This document shows positions 14,236 through 21,564 of a DNA stretch of 22,306 nt, piece by piece. The translations under genes were made by a program, and so were the position numbers. How positions within the stretch are numbered: the first letter of the stretch is position 1; the number at the start of each line of letters is the position of its first letter. Location of the stretch: the NCBI GenBank assembly GCA_937895975.1, contig CALBLG010000215.1:1-22306 (forward strand). Reading direction: 5' to 3'. The notes beneath the pieces were generated by a model. It did no database searches. It worked only from the letters and a program-made list of their open reading frames with translations, and was not told the origin of the DNA. This DNA comes from an uncultured Slackia sp. GTDB taxonomy: Bacteria > Actinomycetota > Coriobacteriia > Coriobacteriales > Eggerthellaceae.

Positions 14236-15819
14236 ATGGCAACCATCGTGGGAAACCAGAATCTTTCTGATATGTGGAATTGGCTCGCCGAGCACCGCGG
14301 CGCGCACACGTTCCTCGAATTCCATGGCAAAGATGGCTCGCAACGCGATTTCACGTATGCCGAATTCGACTCATATATAAATCGCGTCGCGAACCTGCTT
14401 TCGTCTGCCGGCGTGCGCCCTGGCGAAAACGTGGGCGTGCAGCTGTACAACAGCCCCGAACATATAGCCTGCTGCATGGCGTGCGCGAAAATCGGCGCCG
14501 TGGCCGTGCCTATCAACATGCAGCACACGCTTGCCGAGTGCGTGTACGTGTTCGAGAAATGCGACATTTCGGTGCTTGTTGCCGAGCCCGATTGCCAGTG
14601 CTACTACTGCGGGGGCGTGCAAAGCTGCATCGCCGGGCCGGGTGACGGCGACCCCTATGCCATGCCCACGCTGTTCATCGCGCATGCGGCGGGCAGCGAG
14701 CTGTTCGCACAAAGCCGCGATTTCGATGCTGAAGTGGCCGCGCAAAGCGACAAGCTGGCCGCATCGGTCGATATCGACCCGCTCGATACCGCGATGATCA
14801 TTTTCACCTCGGGCACCACGAGCGACCCGAAGGGCGTCGAGCTGACGCATGCGAACATGCTGTATGGCGGCTATTACGGCGATTGGCAATGCAACCTTTC
14901 CGCCGAATCGCGCATGCTCACCACCATGCCGGCGTTTCATTCCAATTTCCAAACAGCGGCGCTCATGCCAGTGCTCACGGCGGGCGCGACGCTCGTGTTC
15001 GTGGAGAAATACAGCGCGACTCGCTATTGGTCGCAGGTGCGCGAATTCCGCGCCACAGCGTTGCAGCTTGTGGCCATGATGGCGCGCACGCTTATGCTGC
15101 AGCCCCAGGTCGAAGGCGAGCGCGACCATTGCGTGAAGTCGGTGCAGTATTACCTCGCCATCGATGAGGGCGAAAAAGACGCCTTCGAGCAGCGCTTCGG
15201 CGTAATGCTGCAGAACTGCTACGGGCTTACCGAATCGGTGTGCTGGGTGACCACCGACTTGCCATATGGCGAGCGCCGCTGGCCGAGCGTGGGCCGCGCT
15301 GGCCTGGGCTATGACGTGCGCGTGGTGGGCGAAAGCGGCGAGAAGCTCGGCCCGGGTCAGGTTGGCGACATCGTGTTTCGCGGCAAGCCGGGCGTCACGC
15401 TGATGAAGGGCTACTACCGCGACGGGGCGGCTACCGAGAAATGCCTGGATTGCAAAGGCTGGATGAGCTCGGGCGATAAGGGCTATTTCGACGAAGGCGG
15501 CTGGCTGTATTTCGTCGATCGCAAGTCGAACATGATCAAGCGCGCCGGCGAGAACATTTCGGCATCCGAGGTCGAAGAGGTGCTGGCGGGCTTTCCCGGC
15601 ATCGCCGAGGCGGCGGTGATTGGCGTGGACGACCCCATTCGCGACCAGGCCGTGAAGGCGTTTCTGGTATTCGAGCCGGACGCTTCCGCCGATGTGGAGG
15701 CTGTGATTGAACATTGCCGCCGCAATTTGGCCGATTTCAAGGTTCCCACCATCGTCGAAGTGGTTGAGGAGCTTCCGCACACAAGCGTCGGCAAGTGCGC
15801 GAAGAAGCTTCTTCATTAA
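14236..15819 (+). CDS. caiC: Carnitine/crotonobetaine-CoA ligase, CaiC-like
   Basis: A 527-residue AMP-forming acyl-CoA synthetase that makes the starter CoA thioester. It has the P-loop TSGTTSDPKG (191-200), a CaiC-like block GGYYGDWQCNLSAESRMLTTMPAFHSNFQTAA, YGLTES (329-334), SGDKGY (412-417), VDRKSNMIKRAGENIS (427-442) and the C-terminal catalytic lysine K520 in SVGKCAKK. The ATG at 14236 was chosen because the protein then begins at the same place as E. coli CaiC. A GTG 26 codons upstream is open but falls in the intergenic hairpin. Odd feature: four cysteines lie close together at 120-131 in a region that is variable in the family. Confidence 0.92.
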   Translation: MATIVGNQNLSDMWNWLAEHRGAHTFLEFHGKDGSQRDFTYAEFDSYINRVANLLSSAGVRPGENVGVQLYNSPEHIACCMACAKIGAVAVPINMQHTLAECVYVFEKCDISVLVAEPDCQCYYCGGVQSCIAGPGDGDPYAMPTLFIAHAAGSELFAQSRDFDAEVAAQSDKLAASVDIDPLDTAMIIFTSGTTSDPKGVELTHANMLYGGYYGDWQCNLSAESRMLTTMPAFHSNFQTAALMPVLTAGATLVFVEKYSATRYWSQVREFRATALQLVAMMARTLMLQPQVEGERDHCVKSVQYYLAIDEGEKDAFEQRFGVMLQNCYGLTESVCWVTTDLPYGERRWPSVGRAGLGYDVRVVGESGEKLGPGQVGDIVFRGKPGVTLMKGYYRDGAATEKCLDCKGWMSSGDKGYFDEGGWLYFVDRKSNMIKRAGENISASEVEEVLAGFPGIAEAAVIGVDDPIRDQAVKAFLVFEPDASADVEAVIEHCRRNLADFKVPTIVEVVEELPHTSVGKCAKKLLH

Positions 15820-15847
15820 TCGGGCTGACGGGCCGGAAGGGGAGGAC

Positions 15848-16726
15848 ATGGCTATTTCAACCGAGATCGTAGGCAAGACGTTCGGGCCTTTCGTGAGGGA
15901 CTACACGTTCAAAGACCTGGAGATTTGCGCTTTGGGGTGCGGCGCGGGCTGGGACGGCCGCGTCGATTTGGAGTACGTGAACGAGGGCGACGCGAAAAAC
16001 CCGCACGTGGCCGTGCTGCCGATTTTCGCGGTGCCTTTGACGGTGAACGAGGAAATGACGACGACGCTCGACTACGGCTTCGACTACTCGGGCTCGCTTC
16101 ATTACGGCATTGATGTGCGCTTCCATGCGCCGTTCAAGATGGCCGACCGCATCGAGACGTACGTCACTCAAGAGGCCATTTGGGACCGCGGCGAAGGCCG
16201 TGGCTCGCTGTCCAAGCAGGTGGGCAAATCGTATTCGGCCGACGGCACGCATCTGTGTACGGTCGATACATACGACTGCTGCATCTACGACGGCGGATGG
16301 GGCGGCGAGCGCCCGCCGAAGGATTCAGTGGAATACCCCGACCGCGAGCCCGATTGCGCCTACGAGGAAATTTATGGCTACAACTGGCCGTTGATCTACC
16401 GCCTGATGGGCGATTGGCACCAGCAGCATATCGATTGGGCCTACACCGAGCAAACCGGGCTCGAACGCCCCATCGCGCATGGCGTGAGCAGCGCCGGCGT
16501 GGCGATGCGCCATCTCATCTCGCTGCTGTTCCCAGGTCACCCCGAGGTCATGACGCGCTTCAAATGCCGCTTCACCTCGCCGGTACTTCCCGGTACGCGC
16601 TTGCGCACCATCGCGTGGAAAATGGGCGATGGCCAGGCGAAATTCCGCATGGTGAATGCCGATCATCCCGATGCGAAGCCGTTTTTGAACCACGGCATCG
16701 TCGAGTGGAACCCCGACGCGTTGTAG
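15848..16726 (+). CDS. MaoC-family (hydratase-2 type) enoyl-CoA hydratase
   Basis: A 292-residue double-hotdog protein, the normal length for R-specific hydratase 2 or MaoC-type dehydratases. The motif YRLMGDWHQQHIDWAYTEQT holds the expected catalytic Asp (D189) and His (H194), followed by LERPIAHGVSSAG as in peroxisomal hydratase 2. The usual Asn two residues after the Asp is His191 here. It begins 28 bases after caiC with GGAAGGGGAGG before the ATG, so it is clearly in the cai transcript. No crotonase (CaiD) gene is in the window, so this is the likely enzyme for hydrating or dehydrating crotonobetainyl-CoA/carnitinyl-CoA. That would be a non-orthologous replacement; substrate is inference. 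Confidence 0.88.
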   Translation: MAISTEIVGKTFGPFVRDYTFKDLEICALGCGAGWDGRVDLEYVNEGDAKNPHVAVLPIFAVPLTVNEEMTTTLDYGFDYSGSLHYGIDVRFHAPFKMADRIETYVTQEAIWDRGEGRGSLSKQVGKSYSADGTHLCTVDTYDCCIYDGGWGGERPPKDSVEYPDREPDCAYEEIYGYNWPLIYRLMGDWHQQHIDWAYTEQTGLERPIAHGVSSAGVAMRHLISLLFPGHPEVMTRFKCRFTSPVLPGTRLRTIAWKMGDGQAKFRMVNADHPDAKPFLNHGIVEWNPDAL

Positions 16727-16812
16727 CGGCTTTTCTTGAGCAAACGTTGCGCCTCCCGCCGAACCGGCGCGGGGCGCCGTTGATAGCACTGGTTTAAAAA
16801 AAGGAGGCTTAT

Positions 16813-18321
16813 ATGAGCGAAGTGAAGAAAAGCACGCAGGTGGTAAGCCCGCCGGCCGACGGCGGCGATGCGGCTCGCGAAGAGATTCTGCACCAGGCGA
16901 GCCCCGACGCGCGCACGCAGCGCGCCTATGTGGAGGAACATGGCAAGTGGTCGGCCGAACGGTTTGCCGCTTCGGTCAAGCGCAAGGCGAAAAAGACCAT
17001 CGACGACGTGGCCATGACGCCGTTTCTGCGCAAAATCGCGATTTTCTCGAGCGGCGGGTCGTTTTTGGACGGCTATGTGTTGTCGCTCATCGGCGTTGCA
17101 CTCACGCAAATCACGCCCATGTTCAACCTTACTGCGCCCGAATCGGCCGCCATTGGCGCGTCGGTCATGCTTGGCATTCTGGTAGGTACTATCGTTGGCG
17201 GCTACCTTACCGATGCCATCGGGCGAAAGAAAATGTTCATAATCGATTTGGTCGCGATTGCCCTCTTCTCGATTCTGAGCGTTTTTTGCACCAACCCGTG
17301 GGAACTCGTCGCGGCGCGCTTCTTCATCGGCGTGTTCGTGGGTGCCGACTATCCCATTGCCACTTCGCTTATCGCCGAATTCACGCCCAAGAAACACCGC
17401 AGCGTGTCGATGGGCATGGTGTCGGCGGCGTGGTATTTGGGCGCCACGGTGGCGGCGTTCGTGGGCTACTTCCTGTATTCGGTACCCGATGGCTGGAAGT
17501 GGATGCTTGGCTCGGCCGTGATTCCCTGCGTCATTTTGCTGGTTGGACGGCATGATATTCCCGAATCGCCGCTGTGGCTGGCCAAGAAGGGACGCAAGGC
17601 CGAGGCGGACGAAATCGTGCATCGCGTGTTCGGCTACGACGTGGAGCTTGAGCCCGAAGAGGAACAGCCGAAGACGTCGCTGAAGACGCTGCTGCATTCC
17701 GGCTATATGAAGCGCATGGTATTCATGGGCGTGTTCATCCTGTGCCAAGTGGTGCCGATGTACGCGATTTACACGTTTGGCCCCGACATCATGAACGCGT
17801 TCGGTCTAGGCGAGGGGCAGGAATCCATCCTCGGCGAAGCAGCCGTGAGCTTGTTCTTCCTCATTGGCTCGATTCCGGCGATGTTCTGGTTGAACTCCAT
17901 GGGGCGGCGCAAGCTGCTGCTCGTGAGCCTGGCTTTCATGGCCGTGGGCCTTACCGTTTTGGGCGTGTGGCCCGATGCGCCGATTTATATCGTGATTATC
18001 GCATTCGGCTTGTACGCGTTTTTCAGCGGCGGTCCGGGCATTTTGCAGTGGCTGTATCCCAACGAGCTGTTCCCGACCGAGGTTCGCGCGTCGGCGGTGG
18101 GCATCGCCATCGGCTTTTCGCGCATCGGCACGATTATCTCGACGTATGGCACGCCGATGTTCCTCGCCGCATTCGGCGTAGGCCCCACGATGCTCGTGGC
18201 GGCGGTGCTGGTAATCGCGTGCTTGGCCATGTCGTGGTTCATCGCGCCAGAAACCAAGGGTAAATCGTTGGCTGAAACCAGCTCGCTCGAGGGAATCGAA
18301 ACGGTTCGCAAGGTGCGTTAG
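16813..18321 (+). CDS. MFS transporter of the sugar-porter / organic-ion type
   Basis: A 502-residue major facilitator protein. After a hydrophilic N-terminal extension of about 70 residues come about 12 membrane segments. Diagnostic motifs are GGYLTDAIGRKKMF (loop 2-3), RFFIGVFVGADYPIATSLIAEF, the central-loop block PESPLWLAKKGR, PNELFPTEVRASAVG and the end block APETKGKSL. These fit the metabolite:H+ symporter/SLC22-like branch that includes mammalian organic cation and carnitine carriers. AAAGGAGG lies ahead of the ATG. It lies between the MaoC hydratase and the MBL-fold gene, and it is a good candidate for uptake of carnitine or another betaine, but the substrate is inferred from context only. 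Confidence 0.9.
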   Translation: MSEVKKSTQVVSPPADGGDAAREEILHQASPDARTQRAYVEEHGKWSAERFAASVKRKAKKTIDDVAMTPFLRKIAIFSSGGSFLDGYVLSLIGVALTQITPMFNLTAPESAAIGASVMLGILVGTIVGGYLTDAIGRKKMFIIDLVAIALFSILSVFCTNPWELVAARFFIGVFVGADYPIATSLIAEFTPKKHRSVSMGMVSAAWYLGATVAAFVGYFLYSVPDGWKWMLGSAVIPCVILLVGRHDIPESPLWLAKKGRKAEADEIVHRVFGYDVELEPEEEQPKTSLKTLLHSGYMKRMVFMGVFILCQVVPMYAIYTFGPDIMNAFGLGEGQESILGEAAVSLFFLIGSIPAMFWLNSMGRRKLLLVSLAFMAVGLTVLGVWPDAPIYIVIIAFGLYAFFSGGPGILQWLYPNELFPTEVRASAVGIAIGFSRIGTIISTYGTPMFLAAFGVGPTMLVAAVLVIACLAMSWFIAPETKGKSLAETSSLEGIETVRKVR

Positions 18322-18324
18322 CGC

Positions 18325-19293
18325 ATGAATAAGGTGTTTTCGAACCCGGACGTGTGGTGCGTTCGGGTTCCTTTCGTTAATTTGGGCGAAGGCGAGTCGA
18401 ACTGCTACATCGTGCGCGATGGCGACGCATGCATGGTTGTCGATCCAGGTGCCGCGAGCCGGGAAGGCATGGATCGCGTGCGTGCGGGGCTGGCGAGCCT
18501 TGGCATCGAGCCGGGGATGTGCGACGTGTTTCTCACGCACACGCATTTCGATCATGCCGAAGCGACACGGTTTCTGTTTCCAGAAGGCACGCGCATATAT
18601 ATGTCGCGCGTTGGCTTTGACGAACGCGAACCGGCGCGGGCCGAAGCCGCGCGCATGAGGTTCGTCGAGCGGATGGTTGCCATGGACGCGGCGGCGGAAG
18701 ACGCCGAGGCGTACTCGCGCTGCGACTTTGAACCCACGGTACTTCCCGATGGGCTGTTCGATTACCGATTCTTGGTTGATGGCGATGCGGTGCGTGTCGG
18801 ACGTTTCGCGTTCGGCGTGGTTGAAACCCCGGGGCATACGCTCGACCACCTATGCCTTGTTGGGCGGGATGGCGCCCCGTCGTTCACGGGCGATGAAGTA
18901 CTGTTCGGCACCACGCCGTGCGTGGACGCGCCGTACGGCGACGAGGACGCGCTGGGCCTGTATCTGGAAAGCTTGGATGCGGCCGGCCCGCGCGGGGTGT
19001 GGATGCGTCGCGTGAGCTGGGTTCTTCCCGGCCACGGCGACGGCTTCGACGGCGAGACGTTGCGCGCGCGAGCCGCCGAAATTCGCGAGCGCAAGCTGTC
19101 GCATTGCGAACGTTTGCGCGAGCTGGAGCAGGCTAATCCCTTCCTAAACGGCGAACAGCTCGCGCGTCGAGCCCTCACACGCAAAGGCGAAGCCGCATGG
19201 CACGCCGCAACGCCCATGTCGCGCTACTACACCCTGCTCGAAGCCTACATCAGCCTCCGTCACCTCCATGGGTCAAAGGGACAGTCCCTTTGA
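18325..19293 (+). CDS. Metallo-beta-lactamase-fold hydrolase
   Basis: A 322-residue MBL-fold enzyme of the glyoxalase II-like group. Metal ligands are HTHFDH (H72, H74, D76, H77), H171 in TPGHT, D190 in FTGDEVLF and H237 in LPGHGD, so a two-metal site is complete. It starts 3 bases after the carrier stop codon and is translationally coupled to it. The helical C-terminal part is typical of acyl-CoA or glutathione thioesterase-like members. A role in freeing an acid from its CoA thioester at the end of the pathway is possible but unproved. The last residues, about 314-322 (ending GSKGQSL), and the stop codon are encoded by a REP palindrome, so the native end may have been replaced. Confidence 0.88.
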   Translation: MNKVFSNPDVWCVRVPFVNLGEGESNCYIVRDGDACMVVDPGAASREGMDRVRAGLASLGIEPGMCDVFLTHTHFDHAEATRFLFPEGTRIYMSRVGFDEREPARAEAARMRFVERMVAMDAAAEDAEAYSRCDFEPTVLPDGLFDYRFLVDGDAVRVGRFAFGVVETPGHTLDHLCLVGRDGAPSFTGDEVLFGTTPCVDAPYGDEDALGLYLESLDAAGPRGVWMRRVSWVLPGHGDGFDGETLRARAAEIRERKLSHCERLRELEQANPFLNGEQLARRALTRKGEAAWHAATPMSRYYTLLEAYISLRHLHGSKGQSL

Positions 19294-19303
19294 CCCATGG
19301 AGG
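19263..19303. repeat. REP-like palindrome, copy 3 (20-bp perfect arms)
   Basis: A perfect inverted repeat of 20 bp on each side of a single central A at 19283. The 29-base family core is 19269-19297; the outer CCTCCA/TGGAGG extension is unique to this copy. It contains the stop codon of the MBL-fold gene at 19291-19293. Confidence 0.95.
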
Positions 19304-19332
19304 GCCTCTCGTGTTATTATTAATAGTGCTAA

Positions 19333-19350
19333 GTATTTTCGTAGAAATAC
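19333..19350. promoter_or_regulatory. Inverted repeat before the HicB-like gene
   Basis: GTATTT (19333-19338) and AAATAC (19345-19350) with a 6-base centre, 22 bases before the start codon in a short AT-rich patch. A possible site for autoregulation by the HTH protein encoded next. Confidence 0.35.
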
Positions 19351-19371
19351 ATTGGGGCATGGTGTTGTGAT

Positions 19372-19812
19372 GTGAACTACATAAGGGAATTCGAAATTGT
19401 TCCAGAAGAGGGCGGGTATATGGCGTATCCGTTTGGGATCGAGGGTTCAACCGAGGGCGAAACGGTTTTGGAAGCGGTCAGCATGGCTATGGACTGGCTT
19501 CGCCTTATGGCTCTTGACGAATTGGAGCAAGGGCGTGAACTCGCGCAGGGCGAAATTGGGAACGAGCCTGTTCGCGGCGGCCGCGTTTTCGCGGTGGCGA
19601 TTTCCGCCGACATTGCCGACGTTCCCGCGGTAACGGCGGCCGAGGCCGCTCGAATGCTTGGCGTGAGCACGGCCCGTGTGGCACAACTTTGCTCTGCAGG
19701 CGAGTTGAACTCGTGGAAGAAGGGCGCTTCGCGCATGGTTTCGCTCGACAGCATTGATATGCGCCTGGCTCAACATCCCAAGGCAGGGAGACCGAAGTCG
19801 TTGCAGGCGTGA
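19372..19812 (+). CDS. HicB-like antitoxin-fold protein with HTH domain
   Basis: A 146-residue two-part protein. Residues 1-55 (YIREFEIVPEEGGYMAYPFG, then GETVLEAVSMAMDWLRL) resemble the HicB/UPF0150 partial RNase-H fold found in antitoxins. Residues 88-130 (TAAEAARMLGVSTARVAQLC, then a basic wing KKGASRMVSLDSI) resemble an excisionase/MerR-like HTH. The GTG start is the first in frame, preceded only by a weak GGGGC. No HicA-like toxin frame of about 60 residues is present on either side, so it appears to be an orphan regulator or a solitary antitoxin. It is enclosed by REP copies 3 and 4; its stop codon is 3 bases before copy 4. Confidence 0.75.
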   Translation: MNYIREFEIVPEEGGYMAYPFGIEGSTEGETVLEAVSMAMDWLRLMALDELEQGRELAQGEIGNEPVRGGRVFAVAISADIADVPAVTAAEAARMLGVSTARVAQLCSAGELNSWKKGASRMVSLDSIDMRLAQHPKAGRPKSLQA

Positions 19813-19814
19813 CC

Positions 19815-19843
19815 TGGGTCAAAGGGACAGTCCCTTTGACCCA
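19815..19843. repeat. REP-like palindrome, copy 4
   Basis: Perfect 14-bp arms TGGGTCAAAGGGAC around central A. It lies directly after the HicB-like gene and 83 bases before the RAYT start codon. Confidence 0.95.
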
Positions 19844-19926
19844 TTTTCGTTCAGCATTGCGTCAAGAAACGGGCAAGGTTTTGCTTGTAACATTGCGCTG
19901 CTTTATCGGGCGACGAAAGGGGTGCA

Positions 19927-20703
19927 ATGGTTCGGCAGCAAAGGCTTGGATGCGAATCGAACATATATCACGTTGTGGCGCGAGGGGTGGGGCGTCAAAT
20001 CATCTTCGAAGACGACACCGATCGCTTTAAATTCCTCGGGTATCTTAGGGAATTTGGGGAGTCGGGGGTGATTCTTCACGCATGGTGCCTGATGGACAAC
20101 CATATTCATTTGCTTGCTCGGGGACCGATTGCTACGATTTCTTCTTCCATGGGATTGCTGTTGGGGTCGTATGCCCAGCGGTTCAACCTTCGTCACGGCC
20201 GAGCGGGGCATCTTTTTCAAAATCGGTTCGATAGCGAATGTGTCGAGAGCGATGCGTATTTCCTTACGGTCGTTCGGTACATTCACCAGAACCCTCTTAA
20301 AGCTGGTTTGGCAACGAGCTGCGCGTATCGTTGGAGCAGCTATGCGGAATATTTCGGACATGCGGGAATCTGCGATACTTCTTTTGCGCTTGGTATGCTG
20401 GGCGGTCGCGAGGGTTTTAAGTCTTTCCATGAATGTCTCCCTGATGAATCGTGCCTTGACATTCGTTCGGGGCGTTCAAAGACACGCGGACTTTCCAACG
20501 AGGAAGCGCTGCTGACTGCCCAAGAAATTGTTGGCGTGGACGGCCTTGCGGCTGTTGCTGCCTTTGAAAGAAGCCGTCGCGATGGGCTTTTGCGGCGCAT
20601 GTGTCAAGCCGGTTTGACCATTCGTCAAATCGAGCGCTTCACCGGTATTCCAAAAAGTACCGTCCAACGAGTGAATTCTGGGTCAAAGGGACAGTCCCTT
20701 TGA
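19927..20703 (+). CDS. REP-associated tyrosine transposase (RAYT, Y1/HUH superfamily)
   Basis: A 258-residue HUH endonuclease of the IS200/IS605-related RAYT group. The metal-binding HUH motif is DNHIHLL (H59, H61). The nucleophile is most likely Y118 in VVRYIHQNPLKAGL. The conserved block YAQRFNLRHGRAGHLFQNRF lies between them. The C-terminal part ends in an HTH-like block (LTIRQIERFTGIPKSTVQRV). AAAGGGG precedes the ATG. RAYTs bind and cleave REP hairpins as single strands, and this gene sits between two perfect copies of its presumed target (19815 and 20679). Its final residues GSKGQSL and stop codon are encoded inside the downstream palindrome. It appears intact. Confidence 0.92.
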   Translation: MVRQQRLGCESNIYHVVARGVGRQIIFEDDTDRFKFLGYLREFGESGVILHAWCLMDNHIHLLARGPIATISSSMGLLLGSYAQRFNLRHGRAGHLFQNRFDSECVESDAYFLTVVRYIHQNPLKAGLATSCAYRWSSYAEYFGHAGICDTSFALGMLGGREGFKSFHECLPDESCLDIRSGRSKTRGLSNEEALLTAQEIVGVDGLAAVAAFERSRRDGLLRRMCQAGLTIRQIERFTGIPKSTVQRVNSGSKGQSL

Positions 20704-20707
20704 CCCA
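20679..20707. repeat. REP-like palindrome, copy 5
   Basis: Perfect 14-bp arms around central A, same orientation as copy 4. On the plus strand it supplies the stop codon of the RAYT gene (20701-20703). On the minus strand it supplies a stop (20683-20685) to the decayed gene coming the other way. Confidence 0.95.
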
Positions 20708-21373
20708 TTTCGGTATTGATCGATAGGCTTGCCCGATTCGTCGCGCCAATCCGTCCAACCGTTCGATGAATGAGCGAGGACTACATATCTCGCCGTGGAA
20801 GGCGATGCGCATGTGACGTCTTGGGTGAGGATGCCATTGACTATGGGCGCGTTTCTGCGTGCCTCAGACAACCATTGGTCTGGATTTGTGTCGAGGCACC
20901 GGTTCCGGCCTTGATGGTGAAGGCGCCGCTTTGACTGTCATCTGCGCCTGAACAAGCCCGACGCTCTTAACTTTGCGGTGCATATGATATACGTCATCGG
21001 GAATGCATGACCAGTCGGACTTGAGTGAGCGCTCCTCCGTGGCTTGGTCAAAGACGGCTTCTTTCGATTCAAACACGGGGTAGATTTGTCTGCCTTCGAA
21101 GGATGACAGCAACTGGATGACGAGGTCGATATCGAGCGCGAAAAGCTTAGAGCCGGAAACACGCGATTTTGAGAATATGTCATCAATCAATGCTTCTTTT
21201 TCGTCGTAATCGTCGACTTCTATGGCGAAGCGGCGCTTGAGTCTGCCGACGTTGAAGTAGCCATTGCGCTCGAGGTTTTACATGCGTTGTTCGAAGTTCT
21301 GGCAGCCTGTCTTTCCGATTTTTCCCAGTCCGGGAACGACTGTTGTCATTGCGTAGATGATGCCTTTGGACAT
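20683..21373 (-). pseudogene. Decayed GIY-YIG/T5orf172-type nuclease-like gene
   Basis: Read from the ATG at 21373 (AAAGGCGG upstream), the protein begins MSKGIIYAMTTVVPGLGKIG and contains KTGCQNFEQRM, then a TAA at 21278-21280 as codon 32. The frame continues with NLERNGYFNVGRLKRRFAIE, DDIFSKSRVSGSKLFALDI and FEGRQIYPVF. The family I recall has Tyr at the stop position (RMYNLERNGY), so one base change explains it. Near 20870-20930 the frame shifts: the expected C-terminal part, with CASPSTARYVVLAHSSNGWT and DWRDESGKPIDQYR, lies in another frame up to REP copy 5. At least one and probably two frameshifts are present. The gene is most likely dead, unless the stop is a sequencing error. Confidence 0.75.
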
Positions 21374-21497
21374 GAGCGACCGCCTTTCGGGTTGGTAGAG
21401 CTATATTGGCGTACGGGTTGAACGAATAGGCGAGCAGCGGGGCATGGCCGTCTTGGACGGTGTAAATATCATGATGCTTCGCGCCGTGAGACCAAAG

Positions 21498-21526
21498 TGG
21501 GTCAAAGGGACTGTCCCTTTGACCCA
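21498..21526. repeat. REP-like palindrome, copy 6 (inverted orientation)
   Basis: Perfect 14-bp arms around central T, so it is the reverse complement of copies 3-5. It lies between the start of the decayed gene and the rpsO promoter, the only copy not at a gene 3' end. Confidence 0.95.
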
Positions 21527-21564
21527 AAATGCCTTGTGAAATTCCCGCGTAGAGGCGTTTCGTT

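Noticed and set aside
19815..20707. REP copies 4 and 5 as terminal inverted repeats of a DDE-type insertion sequence
   Set aside because: The copies are in the same orientation and each is itself palindromic. The enzyme between them is an HUH/Y1 protein, and further copies lie without a transposase, so a REP/RAYT set fits better.
825..21526. Palindromic repeats as a CRISPR array
   Set aside because: Copies are far apart, unequally spaced and separated by genes; no cas gene is present.
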